A stretch of DNA of 64,000 bases from an uncultured Bacteroidales bacterium. GTDB lineage: Bacteria; Bacteroidota; Bacteroidia; Bacteroidales; P3. The stretch lies in the NCBI GenBank assembly GCA_900315335.1, contig OMYR01000020.1, forward strand, positions 24,458 to 88,457, read 5' to 3'. Below are positions 28,018 to 36,530 of this stretch, one piece after another. The notes under the pieces were generated by a model that saw only the letters and a program-made list of their open reading frames with translations, was not told where the DNA came from and did not search any database. Numbering within the stretch: position 1 is the first letter of the stretch; the number at the start of each line of letters is the position of its first letter. The translations under genes were made by a program, and so were the position numbers.

Positions 28018-28479
28018 TTAAAACTCAAAGCCAAACGGCAATAAATCGTTAAGATTGTCTATTTTTAGTACCCTTTTGTCTTTGTCAAGAAGTAGGAGTT
28101 TTATAGGTTTTTCTTGTCTTTTTTGGCTCTCTGCCATAACCTGTCTGCAAGCACCACAAGGGTATGCCGTTGCAGGATTATTTTTTTCGTCAAAAGCAGC
28201 AATCGCCATACATTCAATACTATTGTCTTTCATACCTGCCGAAAATAATGCCGTCCTTTCGGCACATAATCCGCTCGGATAAGCAATGTTTTCTTGGTTT
28301 GCACCCAAAACAATTTCTCCGTTATCCAATCTTACAGCACAACCTACTTTGAAATTAGAATAAGGCGAATAAGATTTTTCGGTTGCTTTTACGGCGTTAT
28401 CGATAAGTTCTTTTTCTTTTTCGGACAGTTCATCTAAATCGAAGATTTCGTAATTGATGTTTAATGAGTCTTGTCGCAT
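28018..28479 (-). CDS. cdd: Cytidine deaminase
   Basis: Zinc enzyme of 153 residues that deaminates cytidine and deoxycytidine in pyrimidine salvage. YSPYSNFKVGCAV at 37-49, LCAERTALFSAG with Cys72 (zinc) and Glu74 (catalytic), and AYPCGACRQVM with Cys108 and Cys111 (zinc) give the homotetrameric type of site. The N-terminus is about 20 residues longer than in the smallest members. It is divergent from dus. Confidence 0.94.
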   Translation of the reverse strand: MRQDSLNINYEIFDLDELSEKEKELIDNAVKATEKSYSPYSNFKVGCAVRLDNGEIVLGANQENIAYPSGLCAERTALFSAGMKDNSIECMAIAAFDEKNNPATAYPCGACRQVMAESQKRQEKPIKLLLLDKDKRVLKIDNLNDLLPFGFEF

Positions 28480-28510
28480 TTTGTTTTTTGTAATTATTAT
28501 TAATGTTTTG

Positions 28511-28518
28511 CAAAGATA
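28511..28518 (-). promoter_or_regulatory. Promoter -7 element for cdd
   Basis: TATCTTTGC on the - strand lies 32 bp upstream of the cdd start and faces away from the dus promoter. Confidence 0.65.
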
Positions 28519-28538
28519 GAGAAATACTTCAAAATGTT

Positions 28539-28546
28539 ATAATTTT
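28539..28546 (+). promoter_or_regulatory. Promoter -7 element for dus
   Basis: TAATTTTGC lies 22 bp before the dus start codon. Confidence 0.65.
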
Positions 28547-28567
28547 GCAGCACAAAAAAACAAAAAT

Positions 28568-29527
28568 ATGTTGAAAGATATTTTGCCGCAGTTTTCACTT
28601 GGGCTTTCTCCAATGGACGATATTACAACGGTTGAGTATAGAGAAATTTGTAAGAAATATGGTGCAGATGTTTTATTTACGGAGTTTGTTTCTTCCGATG
28701 CACTGATACGTGATGTCGAAAAGTCGTATCAAAAGATTGCTTTCTCAAAGGAGCAGCGTCCCATCGGTATTCAGATTTTTGGTAATACAAAAGAAACTTT
28801 GGTAGAGGCAGCCCAAAGAGTTGAAGCGTTAAATCCCGATTTTATTGATATTAATTGGGGGTGTCCGGTACGTAAAATAGCAGGCAAAGGGTCGGGGAGC
28901 GGTATTTTGGCGGATATTGACAAGATGCTTGACATTACAAAAGCCGTCGTTAAGTCTGTAAAATTACCAGTCAGCGTTAAAACTCGTATTGCTTACGATG
29001 AAAACTCAACTCCTATAACGGATTTTGCAGAGGCTCTCCAAGATTGCGGCATTCAACTGTTGAGTATTCATGGTAGAACCAAAAAACAAATGTATCTTGG
29101 CTCTGCCGACTGGACTATGATAGGACAAGTGAAAAACAATCCGAGAATAAAAATTCCAATCTTTGGCAACGGCGATATAGACAGTGCGCAAAAAATGTTG
29201 GACTACAAAAAACGTTATGGTGTCGATGGCATTCTGATAGGCAGAGCCGCAATAGGCAAGCCTTATCTGTTCAAGCAATGTAAGCAAATCTTGAATAACG
29301 CTCCTATAACCGAACCAACCTTAAAGGAAAAGGTCGATGTTTGCAAGTGGCACTTGAATGCGTTGGCGGATAACTTTGGAGAATTTAGGGCAATCGTTGT
29401 AATGAAAAAGTTTTACAGCAAATATTTTTCCTCCATAAGTCATTTCAAACCTTACAAGATGCGTCTTATGGACGCCAAATCCAAAGACGAAATTTTATCT
29501 GTTTTAGACGAAATTTCCGTTATGTAA
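28568..29527 (+). CDS. dus: tRNA-dihydrouridine synthase
   Basis: FMN enzyme of 319 residues that reduces uridines in the tRNA D-loop. The TIM barrel starts LGLSPMDDITTVEYREICKK, has TEFVSSDALIRD, DINWGCPVRKIAGKGSGSG with catalytic Cys99, VKTRI, LSIHGRTKKQMYLGSADW, and the FMN loop IFGNGDI and GILIGRAAIGKPYLF. All family landmarks are present. It is a single-gene unit with its own promoter and terminator. Which tRNA positions it modifies cannot be told. Confidence 0.93.
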   Translation: MLKDILPQFSLGLSPMDDITTVEYREICKKYGADVLFTEFVSSDALIRDVEKSYQKIAFSKEQRPIGIQIFGNTKETLVEAAQRVEALNPDFIDINWGCPVRKIAGKGSGSGILADIDKMLDITKAVVKSVKLPVSVKTRIAYDENSTPITDFAEALQDCGIQLLSIHGRTKKQMYLGSADWTMIGQVKNNPRIKIPIFGNGDIDSAQKMLDYKKRYGVDGILIGRAAIGKPYLFKQCKQILNNAPITEPTLKEKVDVCKWHLNALADNFGEFRAIVVMKKFYSKYFSSISHFKPYKMRLMDAKSKDEILSVLDEISVM

Positions 29528-29533
29528 TAAAAT

Positions 29534-29585
29534 AAACAAACGACACGATTTTTAAGTTTTATCTCGTGTCGTTTGTTTTATGTGT
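29534..29585 (+). terminator. Terminator after dus
   Basis: A perfect 15-bp stem (AAACAAACGACACGA with its complement at 29564-29578), seven bases past the stop. The right arm ends in GTTTGTTTTA. Confidence 0.8.
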
Positions 29586-29598
29586 GAAAAGGAAAAAA

Positions 29599-29665
29599 TA
29601 ATTACACCGATTATTTTCTTGGTTTTTACCGATTATTTTCCGTTTTCACTGACTATTATTTTTAT
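29599..29665 (-). repeat. Degenerate 21-bp-period array, three units
   Basis: CACCGATTATTTTC, TACCGATTATTTTCC and CACTGACTATTATTTT start at 29605, 29627 and 29647 (22- and 20-bp steps). It lies just past the stop of the EAK-rich gene, in the gap after dus. Confidence 0.6.
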
Positions 29666-29692
29666 TACCCTAATTAAACTAACCAAATATGA

Positions 29693-30766
29693 TTAGTAGC
29701 CCAAGTCTTGAAGTCTTGAAGAAATGGCATCTCTTTCCTTGCTTAGTTTTATTACTTTGTCGGAAAGTTTCGTTTGTTTTGCTTGGATTTTCTCCATTTT
29801 CTTGACTTCGTTCTTTAATTGCAATTCTCCATATTCATTTTGCAATTTCAATTGTTCGCTTGCAAGACTTGTCAATTCTTTTTCTAAGGATTTTTTGGTA
29901 CTTTGCAGTTTTTGAACGTTATTTTCTTTTTCAAATTTCTTTTTTGCTGCAATCTCCGCTTTTGCTAATTTCTTTTGCTGAGCAAGTTCTTTTTTAATGG
30001 CTTTACGTTCTGCTTTGGCGGAAAGTTTATCGGCTTTCATCTGGGCTTTCATCGCTTTTTGGGCGTCTTTTTCTGCCTGAGCCTCTGCTTTTGCCGCTTC
30101 TTTTTCTGCCTTTTCTCTTGCTTTCAATGCTTCTTTTTCGGCTTGTGCCTGTGCTTTGGCTGCCTCTTGTGCTGCAATCTCTGCACTGCGGTCTATTTCC
30201 TGATTTGCCCAACGTTTTTGTGTGTAATTTTTCTGTTCAAGCGTTGGCATATTCTCTTTTTTGTCTGCCGAATTGATATTGATTGTTGAAGCGATTTGTT
30301 TCAAAAATTTCTGCGTTGCAGGATTGTTTTCGCCGTAGTATTCAACCGTGTAAGTGTAGCCTTCTTTGACAAAAGAGTAAATACTTCCGCAATAAACATC
30401 GTTCAAATACGTGTTGGTGTAGTTAAGTTCTTGGGCTTCGTGTCCATTGAATTTCGATGCTTGTATTTTATCTATTTGCATATAGTCGAAATTCTTTTGT
30501 TGAGAACGCATGGTTGCAATGTCGTTTGCTCTGACTTTCAAATTTATCTTAACTCTCTCGGCTCTGATTTCCACAAACTGTGCCGAGTTCGGGTCAAAAA
30601 TCTTTACGCACATAGCACCCATAGGCTTGGAAGTGTTAATCATTTTCCAATTTTCGGGCATCTTGAATGCTATATTCTCTTTGCTGATATATTGCCAGGT
30701 ATCTTGACAATATGCACCCACTGCCATAAACAAGGCAACTACCGTTAAAATTACTCTCTTTATCAT
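29693..30766 (-). CDS. Secreted protein with PsbP/DUF1795-like head and EAK-rich coiled coil
   Basis: A 357-residue exported protein (signal peptide MIKRVILTVVALFMAVGAYC). Residues about 22-165 form an alpha/beta domain starting DTWQYISKENIAFKMPENWK, a pattern found in PsbP/DUF1795-like lipid- or stress-related proteins; this likeness is loose. From about 195 the sequence becomes Ala/Lys/Glu-rich (EAAKAQAQAEKEALKAREKA) and then a canonical coiled coil to the C-terminus. Such a rod could span part of the periplasm. No function can be assigned. Confidence 0.65.
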   Translation of the reverse strand: MIKRVILTVVALFMAVGAYCQDTWQYISKENIAFKMPENWKMINTSKPMGAMCVKIFDPNSAQFVEIRAERVKINLKVRANDIATMRSQQKNFDYMQIDKIQASKFNGHEAQELNYTNTYLNDVYCGSIYSFVKEGYTYTVEYYGENNPATQKFLKQIASTININSADKKENMPTLEQKNYTQKRWANQEIDRSAEIAAQEAAKAQAQAEKEALKAREKAEKEAAKAEAQAEKDAQKAMKAQMKADKLSAKAERKAIKKELAQQKKLAKAEIAAKKKFEKENNVQKLQSTKKSLEKELTSLASEQLKLQNEYGELQLKNEVKKMEKIQAKQTKLSDKVIKLSKERDAISSRLQDLGY

Positions 30767-30882
30767 TTGATTTTTATGTTTTTCGTTCTGTGTTTATAAT
30801 TCTTAAATTTCTTGAAGCATTCGGTGAAACTTGTTTCTTGTCGTCATTAAAGCAATATCCACAAGTACTTCAAAAGATTTTG

Positions 30883-30890
30883 CAAAGTTA
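30883..30890 (-). promoter_or_regulatory. Promoter for the EAK-rich gene
   Basis: TAACTTTGC on the - strand, with a TTTG about 19 bp further upstream that fits the -33 element. Confidence 0.6.
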
Positions 30891-30921
30891 TATAATAAAT
30901 TTGTAAAAGCAAATAAATAAA

Positions 30922-31746
30922 TTACTTTTTCTTAATATCTTTGACCAAACGGAATCCCGTACCCGTACCTCTGACATTGGCATCAAGACATCTTCTGTGA
31001 TGAGTATTCATAAGCGCATAATCGAAAGCAAAACACCCTCCGCGATTGACTTTACCCAAGCCTTGCTCAGGACCTTTGGGATTGTTTGACGGGGAGTTTT
31101 CATAATAAAATACTTCGTAATTATCGCTGCACCATTCCCACGCATTGCCACTCATATCATATATTCCCAATTCGTTAGGAGCCTTGACGCCTACGGCATT
31201 GGGCTGACGCACTGAATTTTCGTAGCACCAGCCGACTTCGTCCCAATTGTCGCTGCCTGCATATTTGAAACCTTTGGATTTTTTACCGCCTTTGGCTGCA
31301 TATTCCCATTCGGCTTCGGTAGGAAGTCTGCAACCCATATATTTCGCATAGTCGTAGGCTTCCTGCCAAGTGAGATAAACGATAGGGTAGTTGTCGTGCC
31401 AACCATACGGTGGTTCTTGCGGCATCGTTTTGCCCGTTTTGTTACAATAATCTCTGTATTCTTGGACGGTTACTTCGTATTTGGCAATATAAAAACTATT
31501 CACGGTTACTTTATGTGCAGGTCTTTCGTCGGGATAACAGTCTTCACCCTCGCCGTTACAGCCCATAATAAAACTGCCCCCTTCAACCCTTATCCAATAA
31601 TCCTCAGTGAATTGAGCAAATAATGAAGAAGCAAAAACAATATTAAACATCAATAAAATAATTACTGACACTGATTTATTAATCATTAACACTGATTTTT
31701 TGTTTTGATTTCTTTTTATTTTTTGTTTATCGACCATATTTTCCAT
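30922..31746 (-). CDS. Secreted FGE/SUMF1-domain protein
   Basis: A 274-residue protein of the formylglycine-generating-enzyme fold. FIMGCNGEGEDCYPDERPAH, VNSFYIAKYEVTVQEY, YPIVYLTWQEAYDYAKYMG, CRLPTEAEWEYAAKGG, DMSGNAWEWCSDNY and GTGFRLVKDI are standard for the domain. No sulfatase is in the window, and many bacterial members are not sulfatase activators, so the role is open. The signal peptide (about residues 19-45, ending LFAQ) is encoded by the 21-bp repeat array. The start is ambiguous: 31746, 31737 or a Met at 31686. It follows the amidohydrolase by 9 bp. Confidence 0.82.
   Translation of the reverse strand: MENMVDKQKIKRNQNKKSVLMINKSVSVIILLMFNIVFASSLFAQFTEDYWIRVEGGSFIMGCNGEGEDCYPDERPAHKVTVNSFYIAKYEVTVQEYRDYCNKTGKTMPQEPPYGWHDNYPIVYLTWQEAYDYAKYMGCRLPTEAEWEYAAKGGKKSKGFKYAGSDNWDEVGWCYENSVRQPNAVGVKAPNELGIYDMSGNAWEWCSDNYEVFYYENSPSNNPKGPEQGLGKVNRGGCFAFDYALMNTHHRRCLDANVRGTGTGFRLVKDIKKK
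31648..31710 (-). repeat. 21-bp-period array inside the FGE gene, encoding its signal peptide
   Basis: CATCAA at 31648, CACTGA at 31669 and CACTGA at 31690 are exactly 21 bp apart. On the - strand the units read TGTTAATGATTAATAAATC, TGTCAGTAATTATTTT and TGTTTAATATTG. In the gene's frame they encode VLMINKS, VSVIILL and MFNIVFA. Confidence 0.8.
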
Positions 31747-31755
31747 AACACAAGG

Positions 31756-32994
31756 CTAATTGTTTTTTACGAATTTCCGTGCTTTGGCAATTATTTCCTC
31801 TTCGTTCGGAATATATTTGTTTTCCATAAGAATATTGCCGTTGCAAATAACGTCGGTAATGCAACTGCTATCGCCGCTATATACCATATTATATATAAGA
31901 TTCCAACAAGGAACAAGACGTTCGTTATTCATATCCACCAATATGCAATCGGCTTTTTTACCTTCTTCAATCTTGCCTGCATTGATGTGATAAGCCTTTG
32001 CACCATTGATTGTAGCCATATCGAAGACTTCTTTTGCCGTCAAAGCATCTGCCGAATTATGACTGACTTTCGCCAAAAGAGAAGCGAACTTCATCTCCTC
32101 AATCATACTTAAATTATTGTTGGAAGAACATCCGTCAGTGCCGAGAGTTATGGAAATATTATGCTTTTTAATAAGTGGAATGTTTATCGCACCCGAAGAT
32201 AATTTCATATTACTGCAAGGATTATGCACTATCGTAACGCCTTTGTTCTTAATAATCTTGGCATCGTTGTCGGTTAGATGCACGCAATGGGCTGCTATGG
32301 TCTTGGAGTTCAAAACACCTATGGAATTTAAGTATTCGGCAGGGGTCATATTGTGAGCCTTTTTGCAGTCATTGACTTCTGTAAGCGTTTCGGACAAATG
32401 AGTTTGGACAAACATATTATTATCATTTGCAAAATCAAAACAACGTTTGTATAATTCGCCGCTGCAAGTGTATATTGCGTGAGGTGCAGGAGCAAAACTT
32501 ATTAAATCATTGTTGTAAGCAGAATATTCTTTCAAAAAAGCAAAATTATCATCTATCTTCGCCTTTCCAAGATTGTCCATAAAGCAGACACCTATGTTGG
32601 CACGAATATTCATCTGCTCCACGGCACGAAGTATATCGCTATGAAACCAATACATATCGGCGAAAAACACTGTACCGCTGCGTATCATCTCAACTATTGC
32701 CAATCGAGTGCCGTCGTAGATGTCTTCACCGGTAAGTGTATCTTCTTTTGCCCAAATTTCATTAAGCCACGGCATCAATGGTTTGTCTTCGCTGTAACCA
32801 CGTAAAAGACACATGGCGGCATGAGTGTGAAGATTATAAAATGCAGGCAAAATGGCTTTGTTTGTTGCGTCAATGGTTTTGTCGATGTGAATTGTTTTGG
32901 TATCGATACTTCCGATTTTTTTGAATGTATCGTTTTCGATTAATACATCTGTCATTACATTATTCAGAAGTACGTTTTTGATAAGTATATTCAT
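31756..32994 (-). CDS. mtaD: Amidohydrolase, S-adenosylhomocysteine / methylthioadenosine deaminase type
   Basis: Metal-dependent deaminase of 412 residues. The N-terminal motif NLHTHAAMCLLRG gives the first metal histidines, HLSET and AHCVHL the next, and LGTDGCSSNNNLSM the catalytic Asp. PWLNEIWAKEDTLTGEDIYDG-like features (about 74-93, quoted in part) match the SAH/MTA deaminase group rather than guanine deaminase. It would convert SAH or MTA to the inosyl form in methyl-cycle salvage. Substrate choice between these, or another adenosine derivative, is not decided by sequence. Confidence 0.8.
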   Translation of the reverse strand: MNILIKNVLLNNVMTDVLIENDTFKKIGSIDTKTIHIDKTIDATNKAILPAFYNLHTHAAMCLLRGYSEDKPLMPWLNEIWAKEDTLTGEDIYDGTRLAIVEMIRSGTVFFADMYWFHSDILRAVEQMNIRANIGVCFMDNLGKAKIDDNFAFLKEYSAYNNDLISFAPAPHAIYTCSGELYKRCFDFANDNNMFVQTHLSETLTEVNDCKKAHNMTPAEYLNSIGVLNSKTIAAHCVHLTDNDAKIIKNKGVTIVHNPCSNMKLSSGAINIPLIKKHNISITLGTDGCSSNNNLSMIEEMKFASLLAKVSHNSADALTAKEVFDMATINGAKAYHINAGKIEEGKKADCILVDMNNERLVPCWNLIYNMVYSGDSSCITDVICNGNILMENKYIPNEEEIIAKARKFVKNN

Positions 32995-33050
32995 CGTTTG
33001 CAGTGTTTTATATATAAAAATTGTCTTTTAAGATAAGACTTACACGAGTG

Positions 33051-33058
33051 CAAAGTTA
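33051..33058 (-). promoter_or_regulatory. Promoter -7 element for the amidohydrolase operon
   Basis: TAACTTTGC on the - strand, 57 bp upstream of the mtaD-like start. A second copy of the same octamer is at 33114-33121, so there may be two start points. The gap 32995-33365 holds these and the tetR promoter, and otherwise no gene. Confidence 0.6.
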
Positions 33059-33264
33059 AAGAAAAATTTTCTTCCGATTAAACTTCTTGCATCTTTTATT
33101 GTCAAAATTATAGCAAAGTTAAAAAAAGCAGATACAGAAATTATAACTTTTTATTTGTATTGATATTTGTTTTTTAGAACTGATTATCAAATAAAAAAAA
33201 GAGATTGTTTTGTCGTGCCTTAAAGAAAACTTAAAAAACTCTTTGGAGTTTCCTTAGTTTTGTG

Positions 33265-33272
33265 TAATTTTG
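33265..33272 (+). promoter_or_regulatory. Promoter -7 element for the efflux operon
   Basis: TAATTTTGC lies about 94 bp before the TetR start codon. The leader between them could hold the regulator's own operator, but I see no clear palindrome. Confidence 0.55.
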
Positions 33273-33365
33273 CAACCCGAAATAGAGGTAGAACTAAAAT
33301 TTAGATGATGAAGAATAGTTAGGTTTGAGGAAAAAACAATTAATAACAAGCAAAAAACGATAGTA

Positions 33366-34031
33366 ATGAATGATGTACAAAAGAAAATAATGGATGAATG
33401 CGTGAAGCAATTTATAGAAAATGATTTTAGAGACGTTACCATGGATTCGATAGCGAAGCAATTGGGTGTTTCCAAAAAAACAGTCTATGAAAATTTTACA
33501 AGCAAAGAGGATTTGTTTGTAAAGTCGCTTAAAGCATATACAGAAAAGACTGCGGGCATTGTAGAAAAAGCAGTCGACGGTTGTACAAATCCATATATGC
33601 AATTATTGTGGGCTATGTTCATTATGTTTTTCCAGGTAAGGGTCGGTCATTCCAAAATTATGTCATTGAAAATCGCTTATCCGCAAATTATGGAAAAACT
33701 TCTTAAACATAGAGAATCTTTTATCAGACATTATTTATTGGATAAATTGGAAAAATCTCAAAAGCAAGGATATGTGGTCGATGATATGGATGCGGAATTT
33801 ATAGTAAGTATGCTTTTCGTCGGCGATGAATATTCAAAAACCATGGAGAACTCTTTCGGAGTATTGGATAAAAAGTTTGAACGTTTTCAATTAAAGGCTG
33901 CGAGATTTTTTTGCTTGTTAAGAGGAATCGCTACCGACAAAGGCTTGATTGAATGTCATAAGTTTGATTCAGAAATAAAGGAAAAAGGTTTTGTGGAATT
34001 ACAATACACAAAATCGTTAAAAACAAATTAA
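33366..34031 (+). CDS. TetR family transcriptional regulator
   Basis: A 221-residue regulator. The N-terminal helix-turn-helix reads VTMDSIAKQLGVSKKTVYENFTSKEDLF at about 24-50 (quoted in part), the classic TetR DNA-binding segment. The rest is the helical ligand-binding and dimer domain, with no recognisable ligand signature. It is the first gene of the efflux group, 25 bp before the TolC gene, so it probably represses its own operon and responds to an efflux substrate (inference from context). Confidence 0.9.
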   Translation: MNDVQKKIMDECVKQFIENDFRDVTMDSIAKQLGVSKKTVYENFTSKEDLFVKSLKAYTEKTAGIVEKAVDGCTNPYMQLLWAMFIMFFQVRVGHSKIMSLKIAYPQIMEKLLKHRESFIRHYLLDKLEKSQKQGYVVDDMDAEFIVSMLFVGDEYSKTMENSFGVLDKKFERFQLKAARFFCLLRGIATDKGLIECHKFDSEIKEKGFVELQYTKSLKTN

Positions 34032-34056
34032 TAAAAAAACAAAAAACAAATATAAA

Positions 34057-35424
34057 ATGAGACTACTGAAAAAAATGCTTAAATGTTTTCTGTTTGCATT
34101 GGCATTATGCTCGTTGAATGGTTTGAATGCACAAAACACGCAGGATGATAACTCATCAAAAGTTTTGCGTTTGGATTTGAAAACGGCGCTTGCCATAGCA
34201 CACGACAACAACCCTACAATCAAAATCGCAGATTTGGAAGTCCAAAGAGTCGATTATTCAAAGAAAGAAACTATGGGTAGCCTTCTTCCTTCGGTTTCAG
34301 CATCGGGACAATACACCAATAACATAATGAAAAGTGTTATGTTTATGCCTGCATCGATGAGCGCAATGATGGGCGGTGCTTCATATATGGAGATAGGTTA
34401 CAAGAACTCCTTTACAGGAACTGTATCAGCACAAATGCCTATCGTTAATTTCTCTTTGTGGGAATCCATAAAGGCTAAACAAACGGAGATTGATTTGATT
34501 TTGGAACAGGCTCGTTCTTCAAGTCTTGATATGTCAAAACAAGTCAAAGATGCTTATTACAGTGTTCTTTTGGCACAGGCATCGTTGAAAGTATTGGAAC
34601 AAAGTATTACCAATGCAAAAGAGACTTTGAAAACAACCAAGGCTTCATACGAACAAGGTGTTTCGAGCGAGTATGATTATTTAAGAGCACAGGTTCAGGT
34701 CAATAATTTGAATCCGACATATATAAGTGCAAAAAATGGTGTGGATTTGGCAATTTTGCAATTGAAGATGTTGCTTTCTTTACCGGAAACACAAGAAGTG
34801 GAAATCACAGAGACATTGCAAGACTACGAAAACAATGTGTCTTTATTGGACGAAAGCCAACCACAAACGAGTTTGGAAAACAATACGGAGTTAAGACAAT
34901 TGGATTTGAATATAGCATCGTTGCAACATTCGTTGAAAATGGTTAAAAGTCAGCATTTGCCAACTCTTTCTGCAATGGGACAATACACCTATCAAACGCA
35001 GGCGGAAGATTTCAAATTCGGCGATTACAATTGGGTTTCTTCGGCTCTTGTAGGTCTTTCATTGAATATTCCTATATTTAACGGAAACACAGTTATCAAC
35101 AAAACAAAACAAGTGGAATTGTCTTTGAAAGAATTGCAGATGCAAAGAGAATACGCAAAAGACGGAATGAATCTTCAATTGCAAAGTGCAATAAAAAGTA
35201 TGAACGCAGCAAAGGAACAATTGGTGGTGAATAGAGAATCAATTGCACAAGCAGAAAAAGGATACGAGATTGCAAAAGTGCGTTACAACACAGGCAGCGG
35301 AACGATATTGGAATTGAACGATAGCGAATTGTCTTTGACGCAGGCACGATTGAATTACCAACAAGCACTTTATGATTATTTGTCTGCAAAGGCAAGTTAC
35401 GAAAAAGTTTTGGGTAAAGAATAG
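34057..35424 (+). CDS. TolC family outer-membrane efflux protein
   Basis: A 455-residue outer-membrane channel of a tripartite pump. A signal peptide ends GLNAQ; two repeated outer-membrane-efflux domains follow, each with long helices and beta segments, seen as LRLDLKTALAIAHDNNPTIK at the start of the first and SLENNTELRQLDLNIASLQH at the start of the second, and the C-terminal YEIAKVRYNTGSGTILELND. The helices should form the periplasmic tunnel. It is followed by its adaptor and inner-membrane pump. Confidence 0.92.
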   Translation: MRLLKKMLKCFLFALALCSLNGLNAQNTQDDNSSKVLRLDLKTALAIAHDNNPTIKIADLEVQRVDYSKKETMGSLLPSVSASGQYTNNIMKSVMFMPASMSAMMGGASYMEIGYKNSFTGTVSAQMPIVNFSLWESIKAKQTEIDLILEQARSSSLDMSKQVKDAYYSVLLAQASLKVLEQSITNAKETLKTTKASYEQGVSSEYDYLRAQVQVNNLNPTYISAKNGVDLAILQLKMLLSLPETQEVEITETLQDYENNVSLLDESQPQTSLENNTELRQLDLNIASLQHSLKMVKSQHLPTLSAMGQYTYQTQAEDFKFGDYNWVSSALVGLSLNIPIFNGNTVINKTKQVELSLKELQMQREYAKDGMNLQLQSAIKSMNAAKEQLVVNRESIAQAEKGYEIAKVRYNTGSGTILELNDSELSLTQARLNYQQALYDYLSAKASYEKVLGKE

Positions 35425-35471
35425 TAAATGGATATAATCATAGTATAATAACGAGATAAACGATAAATAAA

Positions 35472-36491
35472 ATGAGTAAAAAGTTTTCAAAAATATTATT
35501 GGCAGCAGGTTTGATTGCAATGTTTGTTACTTCCTGCTCAAAGAAAAACAAAACAGAAGAAAAACAAGACGAGGCTGTTAAAGTTCAAGTAGAACAAGTT
35601 TCTCAACAAGAAATAGACCAAATATATGAATTTACTTCAACCATAGAACCAAAGGTAAAAAACTATATTTCTTCTGCCGGTGGTACCCGTATCGAAAAAA
35701 TATATGTTGAAGTCGGCGACAGAGTTTCAAAAGGACAAACTTTGGTTCGTATGGAAAATACCACAGTTGCAACAGCTCAGGCACAATTGGATAATTTAGG
35801 CGTTGAGTTGGCTCGTATCAAAGCCTTGTACCAATCGGGCGGAGCAAGCAAACAACAACTTGACCAAATGCAGACACAATACGATGTTGCAAAGAAAAAT
35901 ATCAATAATTTGAAAGAGAACATCACACTGACATCTCCTATAAGCGGTGTTGTAACATTAAGAAACTTTGATAACGGCGATGTTGCAGGTACATCTCCAA
36001 TACTTCAAGTTATGCAGATTTCTCCTGTTAAATTGAAATTTGCCGTTAATGAAAGTTTTTATTCAAAGATTAAAGTCGGAATGCCTGTAAGTGCCAAAGT
36101 TGAAGTATTCGGCGATGAAGTGTTTAATGGAAAGGTTACGCTAATCTCCCCAACTATTGACGCAACTTCAAGAACTTTTTATGTAGAAGCACAATTCGTT
36201 AATGCAAATCAAAAACTTCGTCCGGGAATGTTCGGTCGTGCCGAATTGAATCTTGGTCGTGCAAACACTATACTTATTTCAGATAAAGCAGTTGTTAAAC
36301 AAAACGGAACAAACGATAAATATGTTTATGTTTTAATGGATAAAGGAACTGTGGATTATCGCAAGATTACTCTTGGAAGAAGATTGAACGATAAATATGC
36401 TGTATTGGACGGTTTGAATGCAGGCGAAAAAGTTGTTGTTTCTGACAATAGCAGATTGAAGAAAGGTGCAAAAGTAACCGTTGTTAAATAA
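35472..36491 (+). CDS. RND efflux periplasmic adaptor (MFP)
   Basis: A 339-residue lipoprotein adaptor linking the RND pump to TolC. The lipobox is FVTSC with Cys22. A lipoyl-like half-motif (IEKIYVEVGDRVSKGQTLVR), a helical hairpin (TAQAQLDNLGVELARIKALY), the second lipoyl half (LTSPISGVVTLRNFDNGDVA) and the beta-barrel domain (GMPVSAKVEVFGDEVFNGKV) appear in the usual order. The tail of the protein ends DNSRLKKGAKVTVVK, giving the usual final membrane-proximal domain. Length is normal. Confidence 0.94.
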   Translation: MSKKFSKILLAAGLIAMFVTSCSKKNKTEEKQDEAVKVQVEQVSQQEIDQIYEFTSTIEPKVKNYISSAGGTRIEKIYVEVGDRVSKGQTLVRMENTTVATAQAQLDNLGVELARIKALYQSGGASKQQLDQMQTQYDVAKKNINNLKENITLTSPISGVVTLRNFDNGDVAGTSPILQVMQISPVKLKFAVNESFYSKIKVGMPVSAKVEVFGDEVFNGKVTLISPTIDATSRTFYVEAQFVNANQKLRPGMFGRAELNLGRANTILISDKAVVKQNGTNDKYVYVLMDKGTVDYRKITLGRRLNDKYAVLDGLNAGEKVVVSDNSRLKKGAKVTVVK

Positions 36492-36530
36492 TTTCTTATA
36501 CATTAACAAAATAAAAAACATAAGAAAGTT

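Noticed and set aside
30027..30212. Open frame on the - strand rich in Gly, Arg and Ser inside the EAK-rich gene
   Set aside because: A low-complexity shadow of the GCn/AAn codons in the coiled-coil coding sequence.
31150..31746. A sulfatase-activating enzyme with a sulfatase partner
   Set aside because: The FGE fold is clear but no sulfatase is in the window, so I did not call it a sulfatase activator.
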